NCBI GenBank assembly: GCA_035494735.1
Contig: DATJGS010000041.1
Span: 182,942 to 246,941 of the forward strand
DNA: 64,000 nucleotides
Reading direction: 5' to 3'
Source of the DNA: DATJGS01 sp035494735
GTDB taxonomy: Bacteria; Eisenbacteria; RBG-16-71-46
The notes below the pieces were generated by a model. That model ran no database searches, was not told the origin of the DNA, and was given only the letters and a program-made list of their open reading frames with translations. A program made the position numbers and the translations under genes. This document shows, piece after piece, positions 54,986 through 63,514 of this stretch (its first letter is position 1; each line of letters starts with the position of its first letter).

Positions 54986-56560
54986 TCAGAGCAGCCGGCG
55001 CCGCACGAGGTGGTAGGTGCGGACTCGGTCCCCATGTCGCACGGAGAGCGTCACGCGCGTTCCCGGCGGGCCCTCCAGCATGCGCGTGGCGCGCACCACG
55101 CCGAGCTCGGTGTTCGCGAACTCGGAATGGGCGGGGATGCCGTTCACGTCCGTGATCTCGTCGCCGGCGATGATGCCGGCGTTCGCCGCCGGCGAGCCTT
55201 CGGCCACGGCGACGATCTTGAGCGCGCCATCACGCCGCTCGATCTGCACGCCAACGTGGCTGTACTCGTACGGGCGTCCGACGACGCGCACGTGCCGCGG
55301 CGCCAGCCACAACACCTGGTGCGGGTAGTCGATGATGACGCGGTAGTGCTGCAGGAAGCCGCTCCCGAGAAGCCCGTCGATGGAGAGGCCGGTCACCGCG
55401 CTCAACGAAGTGGACAGCTCGCTGCGCAGCACCGCGACGTCGGTGTCGATCTGCCGTACGGGATCGCCGCTCGTTCCAATGGTGAGCATGGGGACCATCG
55501 CGACCGCGGCGCTCGAATTTCCGACGAGCGTCGGAACACTCAGGCCACGCAGCCAGTGCCAGCGACCCGATCCCGGGACGCGGCGTGCGAGCGAGTCCTC
55601 GAAGAACACGCTCTTGGTCGCGCCGGTGTCCACGATGAGCCGGAGCGGTCCCGCCGTGGCCGGCGGAGTTGGGTTGGACACCATGGCGTCGACGACGATC
55701 TTGCCGTCGCCGACGAGCCGAAACGGAACCGCGTGGTCACCGTCCACGAGGACCGTGCTCAGATCGTGGCGCGAGGCGGTGATGCGCACGGCCGCGTCTC
55801 CCCCCGCCATCGCGTGGCCGCCCTCGTCGCGGGCGACTTCGTTGTCGATGGGAATGAGCGCGACCCGACTCGAATCGAAGTCGATCCACACCGCGCGATC
55901 ACTGAGCGGACGCTGACCAAGCAACCCGAGCACGGGTCGGTCGGTCACGCGGCGTATGACCTCGCCTTCGATCACGAGCACGGGCGACACCTGATCGACC
56001 TCGAGTCCGCCGATCGCCAGACGCGTCAGAGGTCGCTCGGCGACATCCACGCGCCCAGGGGGTCCCACGCTGTCGCTGACGCCGAGATGGACCGCGAGTT
56101 CGCGATCGAGCGCGAGATACCCGGCGCCGGTGTCGAGGGCCAGCGTCCCCGCGGTATCCACGCCATCCGATGAACGAAGGCTAGCGACAATCAGCAGAAT
56201 GCCTTCGACGTTTTCGAAGCGAACGACCTCGGTGCCCTCGGGCCAGCGAATGGCCCGCGCTTCGACACTCCCGTGCGGCACCGTTGCGCTGCCTACTGAC
56301 CCGTCGGAGCGATGGCCTCGCGTCGCGGTGGAATCGTGGGCGACGAACTTGCTCGCGCGGATGGGCTGGGGATGCGTCGTCGACTCGATCGTCGAATGCT
56401 CGGCTGCGTGAGCGGGTCGAAGCGCGGCCCACGACAACGTCAGTATCAGGGCGGCCGTCAACACTCGGGGCTCACGACTGCGGTTCAAGCGCGCACCGTC
56501 GGAGCATCGGGCATATGTCGGCTCGATCGACTCGGTCTTCAGGTTCACCCAGCGGCCCAT
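54986..56560 (-). CDS. tandem retropepsin-like aspartyl protease with PDZ domain
   Basis: A 524-residue exported protein if it starts at ATG 56560; TTG 56488 or GTG 56464 would begin nearer the hydrophobic signal segment (about residues 33-52) and are credible. Two retropepsin-type active sites are present in one chain, DTGAG at 143-147 and DTGAT at 311-315. Each is followed by a Gly-Leu-Leu flap-type motif (VLGLLGQ and IDGLLGSGFL). A PDZ domain ends the protein (about 432-524, GSPAANAGIIAGDEITDVNG). The two lobes may pair like pepsin within one molecule. It probably acts in the periplasm. It is coupled to an exporter gene. Confidence 0.85.
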   Translation of the reverse strand: MGRWVNLKTESIEPTYARCSDGARLNRSREPRVLTAALILTLSWAALRPAHAAEHSTIESTTHPQPIRASKFVAHDSTATRGHRSDGSVGSATVPHGSVEARAIRWPEGTEVVRFENVEGILLIVASLRSSDGVDTAGTLALDTGAGYLALDRELAVHLGVSDSVGPPGRVDVAERPLTRLAIGGLEVDQVSPVLVIEGEVIRRVTDRPVLGLLGQRPLSDRAVWIDFDSSRVALIPIDNEVARDEGGHAMAGGDAAVRITASRHDLSTVLVDGDHAVPFRLVGDGKIVVDAMVSNPTPPATAGPLRLIVDTGATKSVFFEDSLARRVPGSGRWHWLRGLSVPTLVGNSSAAVAMVPMLTIGTSGDPVRQIDTDVAVLRSELSTSLSAVTGLSIDGLLGSGFLQHYRVIIDYPHQVLWLAPRHVRVVGRPYEYSHVGVQIERRDGALKIVAVAEGSPAANAGIIAGDEITDVNGIPAHSEFANTELGVVRATRMLEGPPGTRVTLSVRHGDRVRTYHLVRRRLL

Positions 56561-56606
56561 CGCGTGCCACCTGCGCCACCCGCCGCGCCCATGTCCAGCT
56601 TCTCGC

Positions 56607-57029
56607 TCAGCTGCGGACGGTCTCACGCATGCGCGAGGCCTCGGTCGTCAGCTCCACGCCATCGCTTCCCGACTCGAGCATGGTGCATCGCCCGGTGAAG
56701 AACACCCCGGGCTCCATCACCACACTCGTCGCCGCGACGTCGCCTTCGACGTGCGCGCCAGCCTTCATCTCGATGACGCCAAGAGCCCGCATGTTCCCGA
56801 CGACCCGCCCGAGCACGAGCGCGTCCCGGACCTCGACATCGGCGCGCATGATGCCGTGCTCGCCGATCTCCAGGCGCTCGCAATTCAGGATGTCGCCTTC
56901 GAACTCTCCGTCGATACGCAGCGTTCCGGTGGCCATCAGCGTGCCACGAAACGTCGTGCCGACGCCGATCACCGTGCCCTGGATCAATTCGTCCGCAGGC
57001 GCGGCGCTTCGATTTCTGAATTTCATCAT
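56607..57029 (-). CDS. bactofilin (polymer-forming cytoskeletal protein)
   Basis: A 140-residue bactofilin. The central right-handed beta-helix (about 18-115) has the short Gly-rich turns of the family (IGVGTTFRGTLMATGTLRIDGEFEGDI, AGAHVEGDVAATSVVMEPGVFFTG). Bactofilins polymerise without nucleotide and organise cell shape or, in Myxococcus, the ParABS apparatus. The gene lies 67 bases downstream of parB on the same strand, which supports a link with chromosome segregation here. Confidence 0.92.
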   Translation of the reverse strand: MMKFRNRSAAPADELIQGTVIGVGTTFRGTLMATGTLRIDGEFEGDILNCERLEIGEHGIMRADVEVRDALVLGRVVGNMRALGVIEMKAGAHVEGDVAATSVVMEPGVFFTGRCTMLESGSDGVELTTEASRMRETVRS

Positions 57030-57096
57030 GGTGGCAGCCCTCGTTCGGTAACCGGCGGAAGCCCGAGCGCGAGTGGCGCGGGCACGTCAACGGAAG

Positions 57097-57957
57097 CTAG
57101 AGAACACCCCAAGCCTCGAGGAGGCGCTCCAAGTCCTCCTGCCCGTAGTACTCGAACTCGATCTTGCCGCCCTTGCGACCAGGTTGAATGGCGACGTGGG
57201 TGCCGAACCGCTGCTGCAGGCGCGTCTCCCACTCTCCCAGGCCATTCGCCTTGACCGCCTTTGGCCGCGTGTGCTGGCGCCGCAGCTTACGCCGAACGAA
57301 CGCTTCCGTCCGCCGCACCGAGAAGCCCTTGATCTGAACGTAGCGGGCCGCGGCGAGCTGGTCGCCACCAGCCTCGAGGCCCAGGAGGGCCCGGGCGTGC
57401 CCAGCCGTCAATGTTTCACGTGAAACCATGTCCTGCACTTCCGCCGGAAGCCCAAGAAGCCGCAGGGCGTTGGTGATCGAGCTGCGCTGCTTGCCCACGC
57501 GGTCCGAAAGCTCGTCATGGGTCAGGCCCACCCGCTCGATCAGCGCGTGATACGCCTTGGCCTCTTCGATCGGATTGAGGTCCTCCCGCTGGATGTTCTC
57601 GATCAGCGCCAGCTCCATCATCTCGCGATCCGTAACCTCGCGAACGACGGCCGGAATCCGCACCAGGCCGGCGACGCTCGCGGCGCGTAGTCGCCGTTCG
57701 CCAGCGACCAGCTGGAAACCACCGGTCGGATCGCTCCGCACCAGCACGGGCTGCAGTACGCCTGTCGACTTGATGGACGCCGCGAGCTCCTGGATCGCCT
57801 GGTCGTCGAAACGCTGACGAGGCTGGAACGGATTCGCGCCGATGTCGGCCACCGGGATCTCACGCAAGCCCGACTCGGGCCTGTTCTCCAGCGTCGCGGT
57901 CGCGCTCCCGCCCGGAATCAGGGCCTCGAGCCCCCTTCCTAGGGCCTTCCTATGCAT
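57097..57957 (-). CDS. parB: chromosome partitioning protein ParB
   Basis: A 286-residue ParB/Spo0J, the CTP-dependent clamp that loads at parS. The N-terminal CTPase part shows NPFQPRQRFDD, VAGERRLRAA and ALIENIQREDLNPIEEA. The helix-turn-helix region is GLTHDELSDRVGKQRSSITNALRLL. The C-terminal dimerisation part is about 225-286. ATG 57957 gives MHRKALGRGLEALIP, the usual N-terminus. It overlaps parA by eight bases. A parS-like palindrome lies inside the gene. Confidence 0.96.
   Translation of the reverse strand: MHRKALGRGLEALIPGGSATATLENRPESGLREIPVADIGANPFQPRQRFDDQAIQELAASIKSTGVLQPVLVRSDPTGGFQLVAGERRLRAASVAGLVRIPAVVREVTDREMMELALIENIQREDLNPIEEAKAYHALIERVGLTHDELSDRVGKQRSSITNALRLLGLPAEVQDMVSRETLTAGHARALLGLEAGGDQLAAARYVQIKGFSVRRTEAFVRRKLRRQHTRPKAVKANGLGEWETRLQQRFGTHVAIQPGRKGGKIEFEYYGQEDLERLLEAWGVL
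57412..57427. promoter_or_regulatory. parS site within parB
   Basis: TGTTTCACGTGAAACC matches the parS consensus TGTTTCACGTGAAACA at 15 of 16 positions, with a perfect 14-bp inner palindrome. It lies in the HTH-coding part of parB. It should nucleate ParB near the origin. Confidence 0.88.
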
Positions 57958-58711
57958 GGTTGAGAACCTCCGTTGCCAGATCGCGATAGCTGTCCGCGCC
58001 TGAGCTGTGTGGGTCATAGAGCACGATGGGCTTGCCGAACGAGGGAGCCTCGCTGAGCCGTACATTTCTTGGAATCATCGTCTTGTACACCCTGTCCGCG
58101 AAGAACTTGCGCGCTTCGGCCACGACCTGCTGAGAGAGATTGAGCCGGGCATCGTACATGGTGAGCAACACGCCTTCAATTCGCAGCCCAGGGTTGAGGT
58201 GATCCTGTACCAGCCGGATCGCCGAGATGAGCTGAGTGAGCCCCTCGAGCGCGAGGTACTCGCACTGGAGCGGGATGAGCACGGAGTCGGAAGCCGTCAG
58301 TGCGTTGACCGTCAGGAGCCCGAGCGACGGCGGGCTGTCGATGAGAACGTACTCGTACTCGTCACGCACCTTCGTCAGGCATGAGCGCAGGCGTGTTTCG
58401 CGCGCCATCATGCCGACGAGCTCGACTTCCGCGCCGGACAGGCGCTGACCGGTCGGAACGATGTCCAGATTGGCGAGCGCCGTGGGCTGGATGGCGTCGG
58501 CAATCTCGGCCTGACCGATGAGCACCTCGTACGTCGTGGCTCTCTGGTCGTTGCCATTGACACCGAGCCCGCTCGAGCAGTTGCCCTGCGGGTCGATGTC
58601 GATCAGGAGCACGCGCTTGCTCTCTTGAGCGAGGCACGCACCCAGATTGATCGCCGTCGTGGTCTTGCCTACGCCGCCCTTTTGGCTGGCGACTGCGATG
58701 ACTCGTCCCAT
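57950..58711 (-). CDS. parA: chromosome partitioning ATPase ParA
   Basis: A 253-residue Soj-type ParA. The deviant Walker A KGGVGKTT is at 11-18, DIDPQGN follows, and the Walker B segment is VLIDSPPSLGLLTVNAL. It forms nucleoid-bound dimers that move ParB-parS complexes. There is no N-terminal DNA-binding extension, as expected for chromosomal ParA. The ATG at 58711 follows CAAGGG. A possible promoter on the minus strand, TTGTCG (58807-58812) and TAGTTT (58784-58789) with a 17-base spacer, lies next to the second parS-like site. Confidence 0.96.
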   Translation of the reverse strand: MGRVIAVASQKGGVGKTTTAINLGACLAQESKRVLLIDIDPQGNCSSGLGVNGNDQRATTYEVLIGQAEIADAIQPTALANLDIVPTGQRLSGAEVELVGMMARETRLRSCLTKVRDEYEYVLIDSPPSLGLLTVNALTASDSVLIPLQCEYLALEGLTQLISAIRLVQDHLNPGLRIEGVLLTMYDARLNLSQQVVAEARKFFADRVYKTMIPRNVRLSEAPSFGKPIVLYDPHSSGADSYRDLATEVLNHA

Positions 58712-58818
58712 TCCCTTGAGATTGGGGGCGGACGTCCTTGCCCACCTGAGGAGGTGATCTGCGGAGTGCGGAACTGCGGCCTCAAACTATCAACCGGGTC
58801 GCGAATCGACAAGCGGAT

Positions 58819-58834
58819 AGTTCCACGTGGAACC
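58819..58834. promoter_or_regulatory. second parS-like site upstream of parA
   Basis: AGTTCCACGTGGAACC has a perfect 14-bp palindrome (GTTCCACGTGGAAC), a known variant form of parS. It lies in the parA-rsmG intergenic region, just upstream of the possible parA promoter, so ParB binding could also affect parA expression. Confidence 0.75.
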
Positions 58835-58856
58835 ATCTGGAGTCGGAATCAGGTAA

Positions 58857-60161
58857 CTAGATGCTGATTCTCTTGAATCGCGCGACGACGGTGGGGCTGC
58901 CCGAGAGTCCGAGCAGACCGTCGAGATCCCAGAACGCCTTCCACCTGGGATCCGCGGCCATTTCCTCTTCGCGCCGACTTCCCTTCCACAGGAAAGCGGC
59001 GCCGCCGGGCTGCACGAAGCGTTCGGCGAGTACCAGCGTCGGTCCGAGCACGAGCGTCGCGCGCGAGGTGAAACCCTCGACGCTCCCCGCGAGGCCGTCA
59101 TCGCCCGCCAGATTCTCGAGGCGATCGCACACGACGGTCGTGTTGGTGAGACCGAGCTCCTGAACCACGCGCCTGAGGAACAGCGTCTTGTTCCGGCGCG
59201 ACTCGACGAGCGTCCACTTCTCTCCGATCCCGACGATGATTAGTGGCAGTGCCGGCAGTCCACCACCCGACCCAAAATCGAGCCAGTGCCTAGCGCCGCT
59301 GCTCGCGAGCCAATGCGCCGGCTCGATCGACTCGAGGATGTGGTGCTCGACGAGCCGTGGCATATCGGCGCGCGAGATCAAATTCGAGGACGATCGATTC
59401 CATTCGGACAGCAGCTGTGCATAATGCTGTAATCGTTTGATGTGTATCGCACTGTCACCGTCAATCTTGAGCAGATGCGGTAGCAGGGCATCCCACTTCT
59501 GGCGCATGGGATCGTCCGAGCCGGAGCGACGGACGGGCTGTTGCTCCCAGTCGTCGCGACCGCTCGACGGCCTGCGCTGCGACGAACCCCGCGGCGGCCT
59601 GCGCTGCGACGAGCCGCGCGAGCGATCGAGGCGATTCAACACGTCACCCCGCTGCCGCGAAAGCGCGGCGGGCGGTCGCTCAGAAGACCGGCCACCGGCG
59701 AACGCACTCGTGCCGCGACGGCGACCGCCCGACTGAGTCGCGCCGCGGCGGCCCGGGTCGGGCCTACCCGCGCCAGATCGAGCCGCACCGGGCCTACTCG
59801 CGCCGGGTCGAGCCGCGCCGCGTCCAGCCGCGCTGGATCTTCCGCGGGTGAACCGGTTCGCGCCCGGCCCGCGTGCGTTTGGCGTGCCCGCGCGCGGTCC
59901 CCTCGCATCTGCCCGTGCCGCGCTCGGTCTGCCTGAGCCGACCCGACCCGCACCGGCCCGGCTCGCACCCGACCGCGCGACCCCGACTCGCCCGGCGCCC
60001 GGCCTGCCTGCGCCTGCGCTCGGCCCGCTCGCGCCGGTTCTTCGTGCGCTGGGACGCTGTTTCGACGAACTCGTGCGAGACGAGCGAACGGCTCGAGCCC
60101 CGGTGCGATCCGGGCGGGCGGCATCGCGGGACGATCGACCGGGAGGGCGTTTGGCGCGCAT
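58857..60161 (-). CDS. rsmG: 16S rRNA m7G527 methyltransferase RsmG with long basic N-terminal extension
   Basis: The C-terminal 216 residues (from Met at 59507) are a complete RsmG/GidB, with HHILESIEPAHWL, the SAM loop LDFGSGGGLPALPL and VESRRNKTLFLRRV. The reading frame continues upstream without a stop to ATG 60161, 14 bases after the mnmG stop. This adds 218 residues made almost only of Arg, Gly, Ser, Ala and Pro in GAGR/RPGA-type repeats. I favour the long form because the short one would leave a 668-base gap in a tight operon, but no clear ribosome site marks either start. The extension would be disordered and could bind RNA. Confidence 0.75.
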   Translation of the reverse strand: MRAKRPPGRSSRDAARPDRTGARAVRSSRTSSSKQRPSARRTGASGPSAGAGRPGAGRVGVARSGASRAGAGRVGSGRPSAARADARGPRAGTPNARGPGANRFTRGRSSAAGRGAARPGASRPGAARSGAGRPDPGRRGATQSGGRRRGTSAFAGGRSSERPPAALSRQRGDVLNRLDRSRGSSQRRPPRGSSQRRPSSGRDDWEQQPVRRSGSDDPMRQKWDALLPHLLKIDGDSAIHIKRLQHYAQLLSEWNRSSSNLISRADMPRLVEHHILESIEPAHWLASSGARHWLDFGSGGGLPALPLIIVGIGEKWTLVESRRNKTLFLRRVVQELGLTNTTVVCDRLENLAGDDGLAGSVEGFTSRATLVLGPTLVLAERFVQPGGAAFLWKGSRREEEMAADPRWKAFWDLDGLLGLSGSPTVVARFKRISI

Positions 60162-60175
60162 GGGCGCGCACTCTA

Positions 60176-61966
60176 TCACGTCGTCGCGCCGGCAAGCCCC
60201 GCGTGACGCTTCGCGTGAACGAGCAGCACGGTCACATCCGACGGCGAGACTCCGGCGATCCGGCTGGCCTGGCCGACGGTCGTCGGGCGCCAGCGCCTCA
60301 GCTTCTCGAGCGCCTCGTGCGACATGCCGCCGAGCTCGCCGCTCCACAACGCGTCGGGCAGCACGACGTCCTCGAGCGATCGCGCGCGCTCGGCCATGCG
60401 GCGCTGGCGCTCGATGTAGCCGCGATAGCGCGCGCGCACCTCGAAGCTCTCGCGCCATTCCGCGGACCACGTCGCGACGCCACTCGTACCGCCGCGCTCT
60501 TCGCGCTCGATCGACTCGTACTTCGCGCGCACGCGCTCGGCCTGCGCCGCATTGAGGAGTCCGAGGTCGGCGCCGATCGCGGCCAGCCGTTCGTCGGCGT
60601 TGTCCGCGCGCAGGAGCAGTCGATGTTCCGCCGCCGAGGTGAACATGCGATACGGCTCGCGGTGCTCGCGCGTCACCAGATCGTCGATCAGCACGCCGAT
60701 GTAGGCCTGGTCGCGCCCGAGCACGAGCGGCGGCCGCCCCTTGAGACCGAGCGCCGCGTTGACGCCGGCCATGAAACCCTGCACCGCCGCCTCCTCGTAG
60801 CCCGACGTGCCGCAGATCTGCCCGGCCAGATACAGCCCGCGCGCGCCCTTGACCTCGAGCGCGTGCGTCAGCTGATGCGGCAACACGAAATCGTACTCGA
60901 CGGCGTAGCCGGGCCGGATCATCTCGGCGCGCTCGAGCCCCTGCATGGTTCGGATGAACTCGAGCTGAACCTCGGCCGGCATGCTCGTCGACACGCCGTT
61001 CACGTAGATCTCGGGCGCGTCGCGCCCCTCGGGCTCGATGAAGACGCGATGCGACTCGCGCTCGGGGAACTTCACGACCTTGTCCTCGAGCGACGGGCAG
61101 TAGCGCGGGCCGGTGCCGCGAATCTGCCCGGAGTAAAGCGGCGAGCGCGCGAGGTTGTCGCGGATCACGGCGTGGGTGCGCGCGTTCGTCGCGGTCAGCC
61201 AGCACAGCACCTGATCGACCTCGAGCCGCTCGGTCCAGTGCGAGAGCGGCTGGGGCGGGTCGTCGCCGGGCTGCGGCTGCATGGCGTCCCAGTCGATGGT
61301 GTCGCGGTGGAGCCGCGGCGGCGTGCCGGTCTTGAGGCGGCCGCGCTCGAGGCCGAGCTCCGCGAGGCATTCGCTGAGCGCGCGCGCGGCGTGCTCGCCG
61401 ATGCGGCCACCGGGAACCTGCGTGTCGCCGATGTGGATGAGACCGTTGAGGAACGTGCCCGGCGTGATGACGCACGCGCGGCACGCGAGCCGCCGCCCAT
61501 CGGCGAGCTCCAGCGCCGCGACCCGGCCGCGCTCCAGGCACACGTGATTCGCGACACCGGAAACGCGCGTCAGGTTCGGGACGGACTCGAGCAGTGTCGC
61601 CATCTCGACCGAATAGCGCGCCTTGTCGCACTGGGCGCGCGGCGACCACACGGCCGGGCCGCGCCCGCGGTTCAGCGTCTTGAACTGGATGCCGGCGCGG
61701 TCGGTGACGCGGGCCATCACGCCGCCGAGCGCGTCGAGTTCGCGCACCATGTGCCCCTTGGCGATGCCGCCGATCGCCGGGTTGCACGACATCTTCGCGG
61801 TGTCGTCGAGCTTCACGGTGAGCAGCGCCGTGGACAGGCCCATGCGCGCCGCGGCCGCGGCCGCTTCGCAGCCCGCGTGCCCCGCGCCCACGACGACGAT
61901 GTCGAACGTCAGGTCCGCGCTCGACTCCGAACCGGGGCCGTCGTGCGACGAGGGCTCGCGCATCAC
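60176..61966 (-). CDS. mnmG: tRNA uridine-5-carboxymethylaminomethyl modification enzyme MnmG
   Basis: A 596-residue MnmG/GidA, the FAD partner of MnmE that modifies U34 of tRNAs. The FAD loop GAGHAG is at 27-32, with SCNPAIGGIAKGHMVRELDALGG, the redox-site CDKARYS and TPGTFLNG. The C-terminal helical part reads GVSPSDVTVLLVHAKR. GTG 61966 overlaps the mnmE stop (GTGA); ATG 61963 directly after it is the alternative. It belongs to the origin-proximal block. Confidence 0.96.
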   Translation of the reverse strand: MMREPSSHDGPGSESSADLTFDIVVVGAGHAGCEAAAAAARMGLSTALLTVKLDDTAKMSCNPAIGGIAKGHMVRELDALGGVMARVTDRAGIQFKTLNRGRGPAVWSPRAQCDKARYSVEMATLLESVPNLTRVSGVANHVCLERGRVAALELADGRRLACRACVITPGTFLNGLIHIGDTQVPGGRIGEHAARALSECLAELGLERGRLKTGTPPRLHRDTIDWDAMQPQPGDDPPQPLSHWTERLEVDQVLCWLTATNARTHAVIRDNLARSPLYSGQIRGTGPRYCPSLEDKVVKFPERESHRVFIEPEGRDAPEIYVNGVSTSMPAEVQLEFIRTMQGLERAEMIRPGYAVEYDFVLPHQLTHALEVKGARGLYLAGQICGTSGYEEAAVQGFMAGVNAALGLKGRPPLVLGRDQAYIGVLIDDLVTREHREPYRMFTSAAEHRLLLRADNADERLAAIGADLGLLNAAQAERVRAKYESIEREERGGTSGVATWSAEWRESFEVRARYRGYIERQRRMAERARSLEDVVLPDALWSGELGGMSHEALEKLRRWRPTTVGQASRIAGVSPSDVTVLLVHAKRHAGLAGATT

Positions 61967-63429
61967 TTGCCGACGCAGAAGCGGCCGAAGATGCGGTCCA
62001 GCACGTCCTCGGCGACGGCGCGCCCGGTGACCGCGCCGAGCGCGTGCAGCGCCTCGCGCAGCTCCAGCGCCACGATCTCGCCCGGCGCGAGCTCACGTGC
62101 CGCTTGCGTCGCGCGATCGAGCGCGCGACGCGCCTCGCTCAGCGCCTCCGCGTGGCGCGCGTTGCCGACGGCCAGCGCCGCGCCTTCGGCGCCTCCGGCG
62201 CCGAGCGCCTCGCCGAGCGCGCGGCGCAGATCGTCGATGCCGGTGCCGGCGGTGGCCGAGACCGGGACGACGCGCGGCGCGTGTCCGTTCGCCGCCGCGC
62301 GCAGGCGCTCGACGTCGGCCGCCCGTGGCAGATCCGACTTGTTGAGCGCGAGCGTCACCGCGGCGCCGGCGAATTCCCCGGCCAGCGCGAAGTCCGCGGC
62401 GCCGAGCGGGCGCGATCCATCGACGACCCACACGATCGCCTGCGCGCCGCGCAGCGCTTCACGTGCGCGCGCCACGCCTTCGGCTTCGATCGCGTCGCCG
62501 GGATCGCGCAGCCCCGCGGTGTCGGACAGCGTCACGCGCACGCCGGCGATCTCGACGGCTTCGCTGACCCGGTCGCGCGTCGTGCCGGGCTCGGACGCGA
62601 CGATGGCGCGCGCTTCACCGACGAGCGCGTTGAACAGCGACGACTTTCCGGCGTTGGGCCGGCCGACGAGCGGCACGCGCACGCCCTCGCGCACGGCCCG
62701 CCCGTACGCCGCGCCCGCGAGCATGTCGCTCAACTCGTCGGCCACCGCCGACAATCCCCGGACCACGTGCTCGGGAACTTCGATGCCGCCCACGTCCTCC
62801 GCGAAATCGACGCGCGCTTCGATCTCGGCCAGCGCGTCGGTCACGCGCTCCTCGATCGCGGCGATCCTTCGCGACAGCGCGCCCGAGAGCTGGGCGAGCG
62901 CCAGCGATCGCGCGCGATCGGTCTCGGCGTGGATGAGGTCGGCCACGGCCTCGGCCTGCGCGAGGTCGAGGCGCCCGTTGAGGAATGCGCGCAACGTGAA
63001 CTCGCCGGGCCCGGCGAGACGCGCGCCGGCCGCGAGCAACGCGTCGAGCACGCGCCGCGCCGGAAGCGCGCCGCCGTGGCACGAGATCTCGACGACGTCT
63101 TCGCGCGTGTAGGAGCGCGGCGCGCGGAACAGCGCGACCACGACCTCGTCGAGCGTCTCGTCCTCACACGCGTCGCTCGCGCGCGCCTCGTTCTCGCGCG
63201 CGTGGCCGGTCGCGCCGGACGCGTCCCCGCGCGACCCGCCTGCGCGAGCCGTCGAGTCCGCGATCGCCCACGCGTGATGCAGGGTATGGCTCGGCGCGGC
63301 GGCGAGCGCGGCCCTCGGCACGACCCGCTCGGCGATCGCCACCGCGTCGCGACCGCTCACGCGCACCACGGCCAGGCCGGCCGCGCCGGGCGCGGTGGCG
63401 ATGGCGGCAATCGTGTCGTCGAGGGTCAT
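61963..63429 (-). CDS. mnmE: tRNA modification GTPase MnmE
   Basis: A 488-residue MnmE/TrmE. The N-terminal tetrahydrofolate-binding domain begins TIAAIATAPGAAGLAVVRVSG. The G domain carries GRPNAGKS at 256-263, DTAG and NKSD. The C-terminal Cys-Val-Gly-Lys (485-488) is the conserved CxGK end. An unusual insertion of about 35 polar residues (about 58-92) interrupts the N-terminal domain and lengthens the protein by that amount. It is translationally coupled to mnmG. Confidence 0.96.
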   Translation of the reverse strand: MTLDDTIAAIATAPGAAGLAVVRVSGRDAVAIAERVVPRAALAAAPSHTLHHAWAIADSTARAGGSRGDASGATGHARENEARASDACEDETLDEVVVALFRAPRSYTREDVVEISCHGGALPARRVLDALLAAGARLAGPGEFTLRAFLNGRLDLAQAEAVADLIHAETDRARSLALAQLSGALSRRIAAIEERVTDALAEIEARVDFAEDVGGIEVPEHVVRGLSAVADELSDMLAGAAYGRAVREGVRVPLVGRPNAGKSSLFNALVGEARAIVASEPGTTRDRVSEAVEIAGVRVTLSDTAGLRDPGDAIEAEGVARAREALRGAQAIVWVVDGSRPLGAADFALAGEFAGAAVTLALNKSDLPRAADVERLRAAANGHAPRVVPVSATAGTGIDDLRRALGEALGAGGAEGAALAVGNARHAEALSEARRALDRATQAARELAPGEIVALELREALHALGAVTGRAVAEDVLDRIFGRFCVGK

Positions 63430-63469
63430 GAGGGCTCGTCCAGAACGTGGCGTGACGGGAAAAGCGAAC

Positions 63470-63496
63470 GGCGCCGGGCGGGATGCGCCCGGCGCC
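63470..63496 (-). terminator. hairpin between jag and mnmE
   Basis: An 11-bp perfect stem (GGCGCCGGGCG with CGCCCGGCGCC) and a 5-base loop lie 18 bases downstream of jag. On the minus strand it is followed by GTTCGCTTTTCCC, a T-rich tail, so it probably ends or attenuates the upstream transcript. Confidence 0.7.
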
Positions 63497-63514
63497 GCGC
63501 GGACTGCAGCCGGG

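Noticed and set aside
59416..59424. A DnaA-box-like TTATGCACA on the minus strand.
   Set aside because: It is a single copy inside conserved rsmG coding sequence without a cluster of boxes or an AT-rich unwinding region, so it is not evidence for oriC here.
59873..63112. A 1079-codon plus-strand frame opposite rsmG, mnmG and mnmE.
   Set aside because: Three well-conserved genes occupy the minus strand; the plus frame has no recognisable domain.
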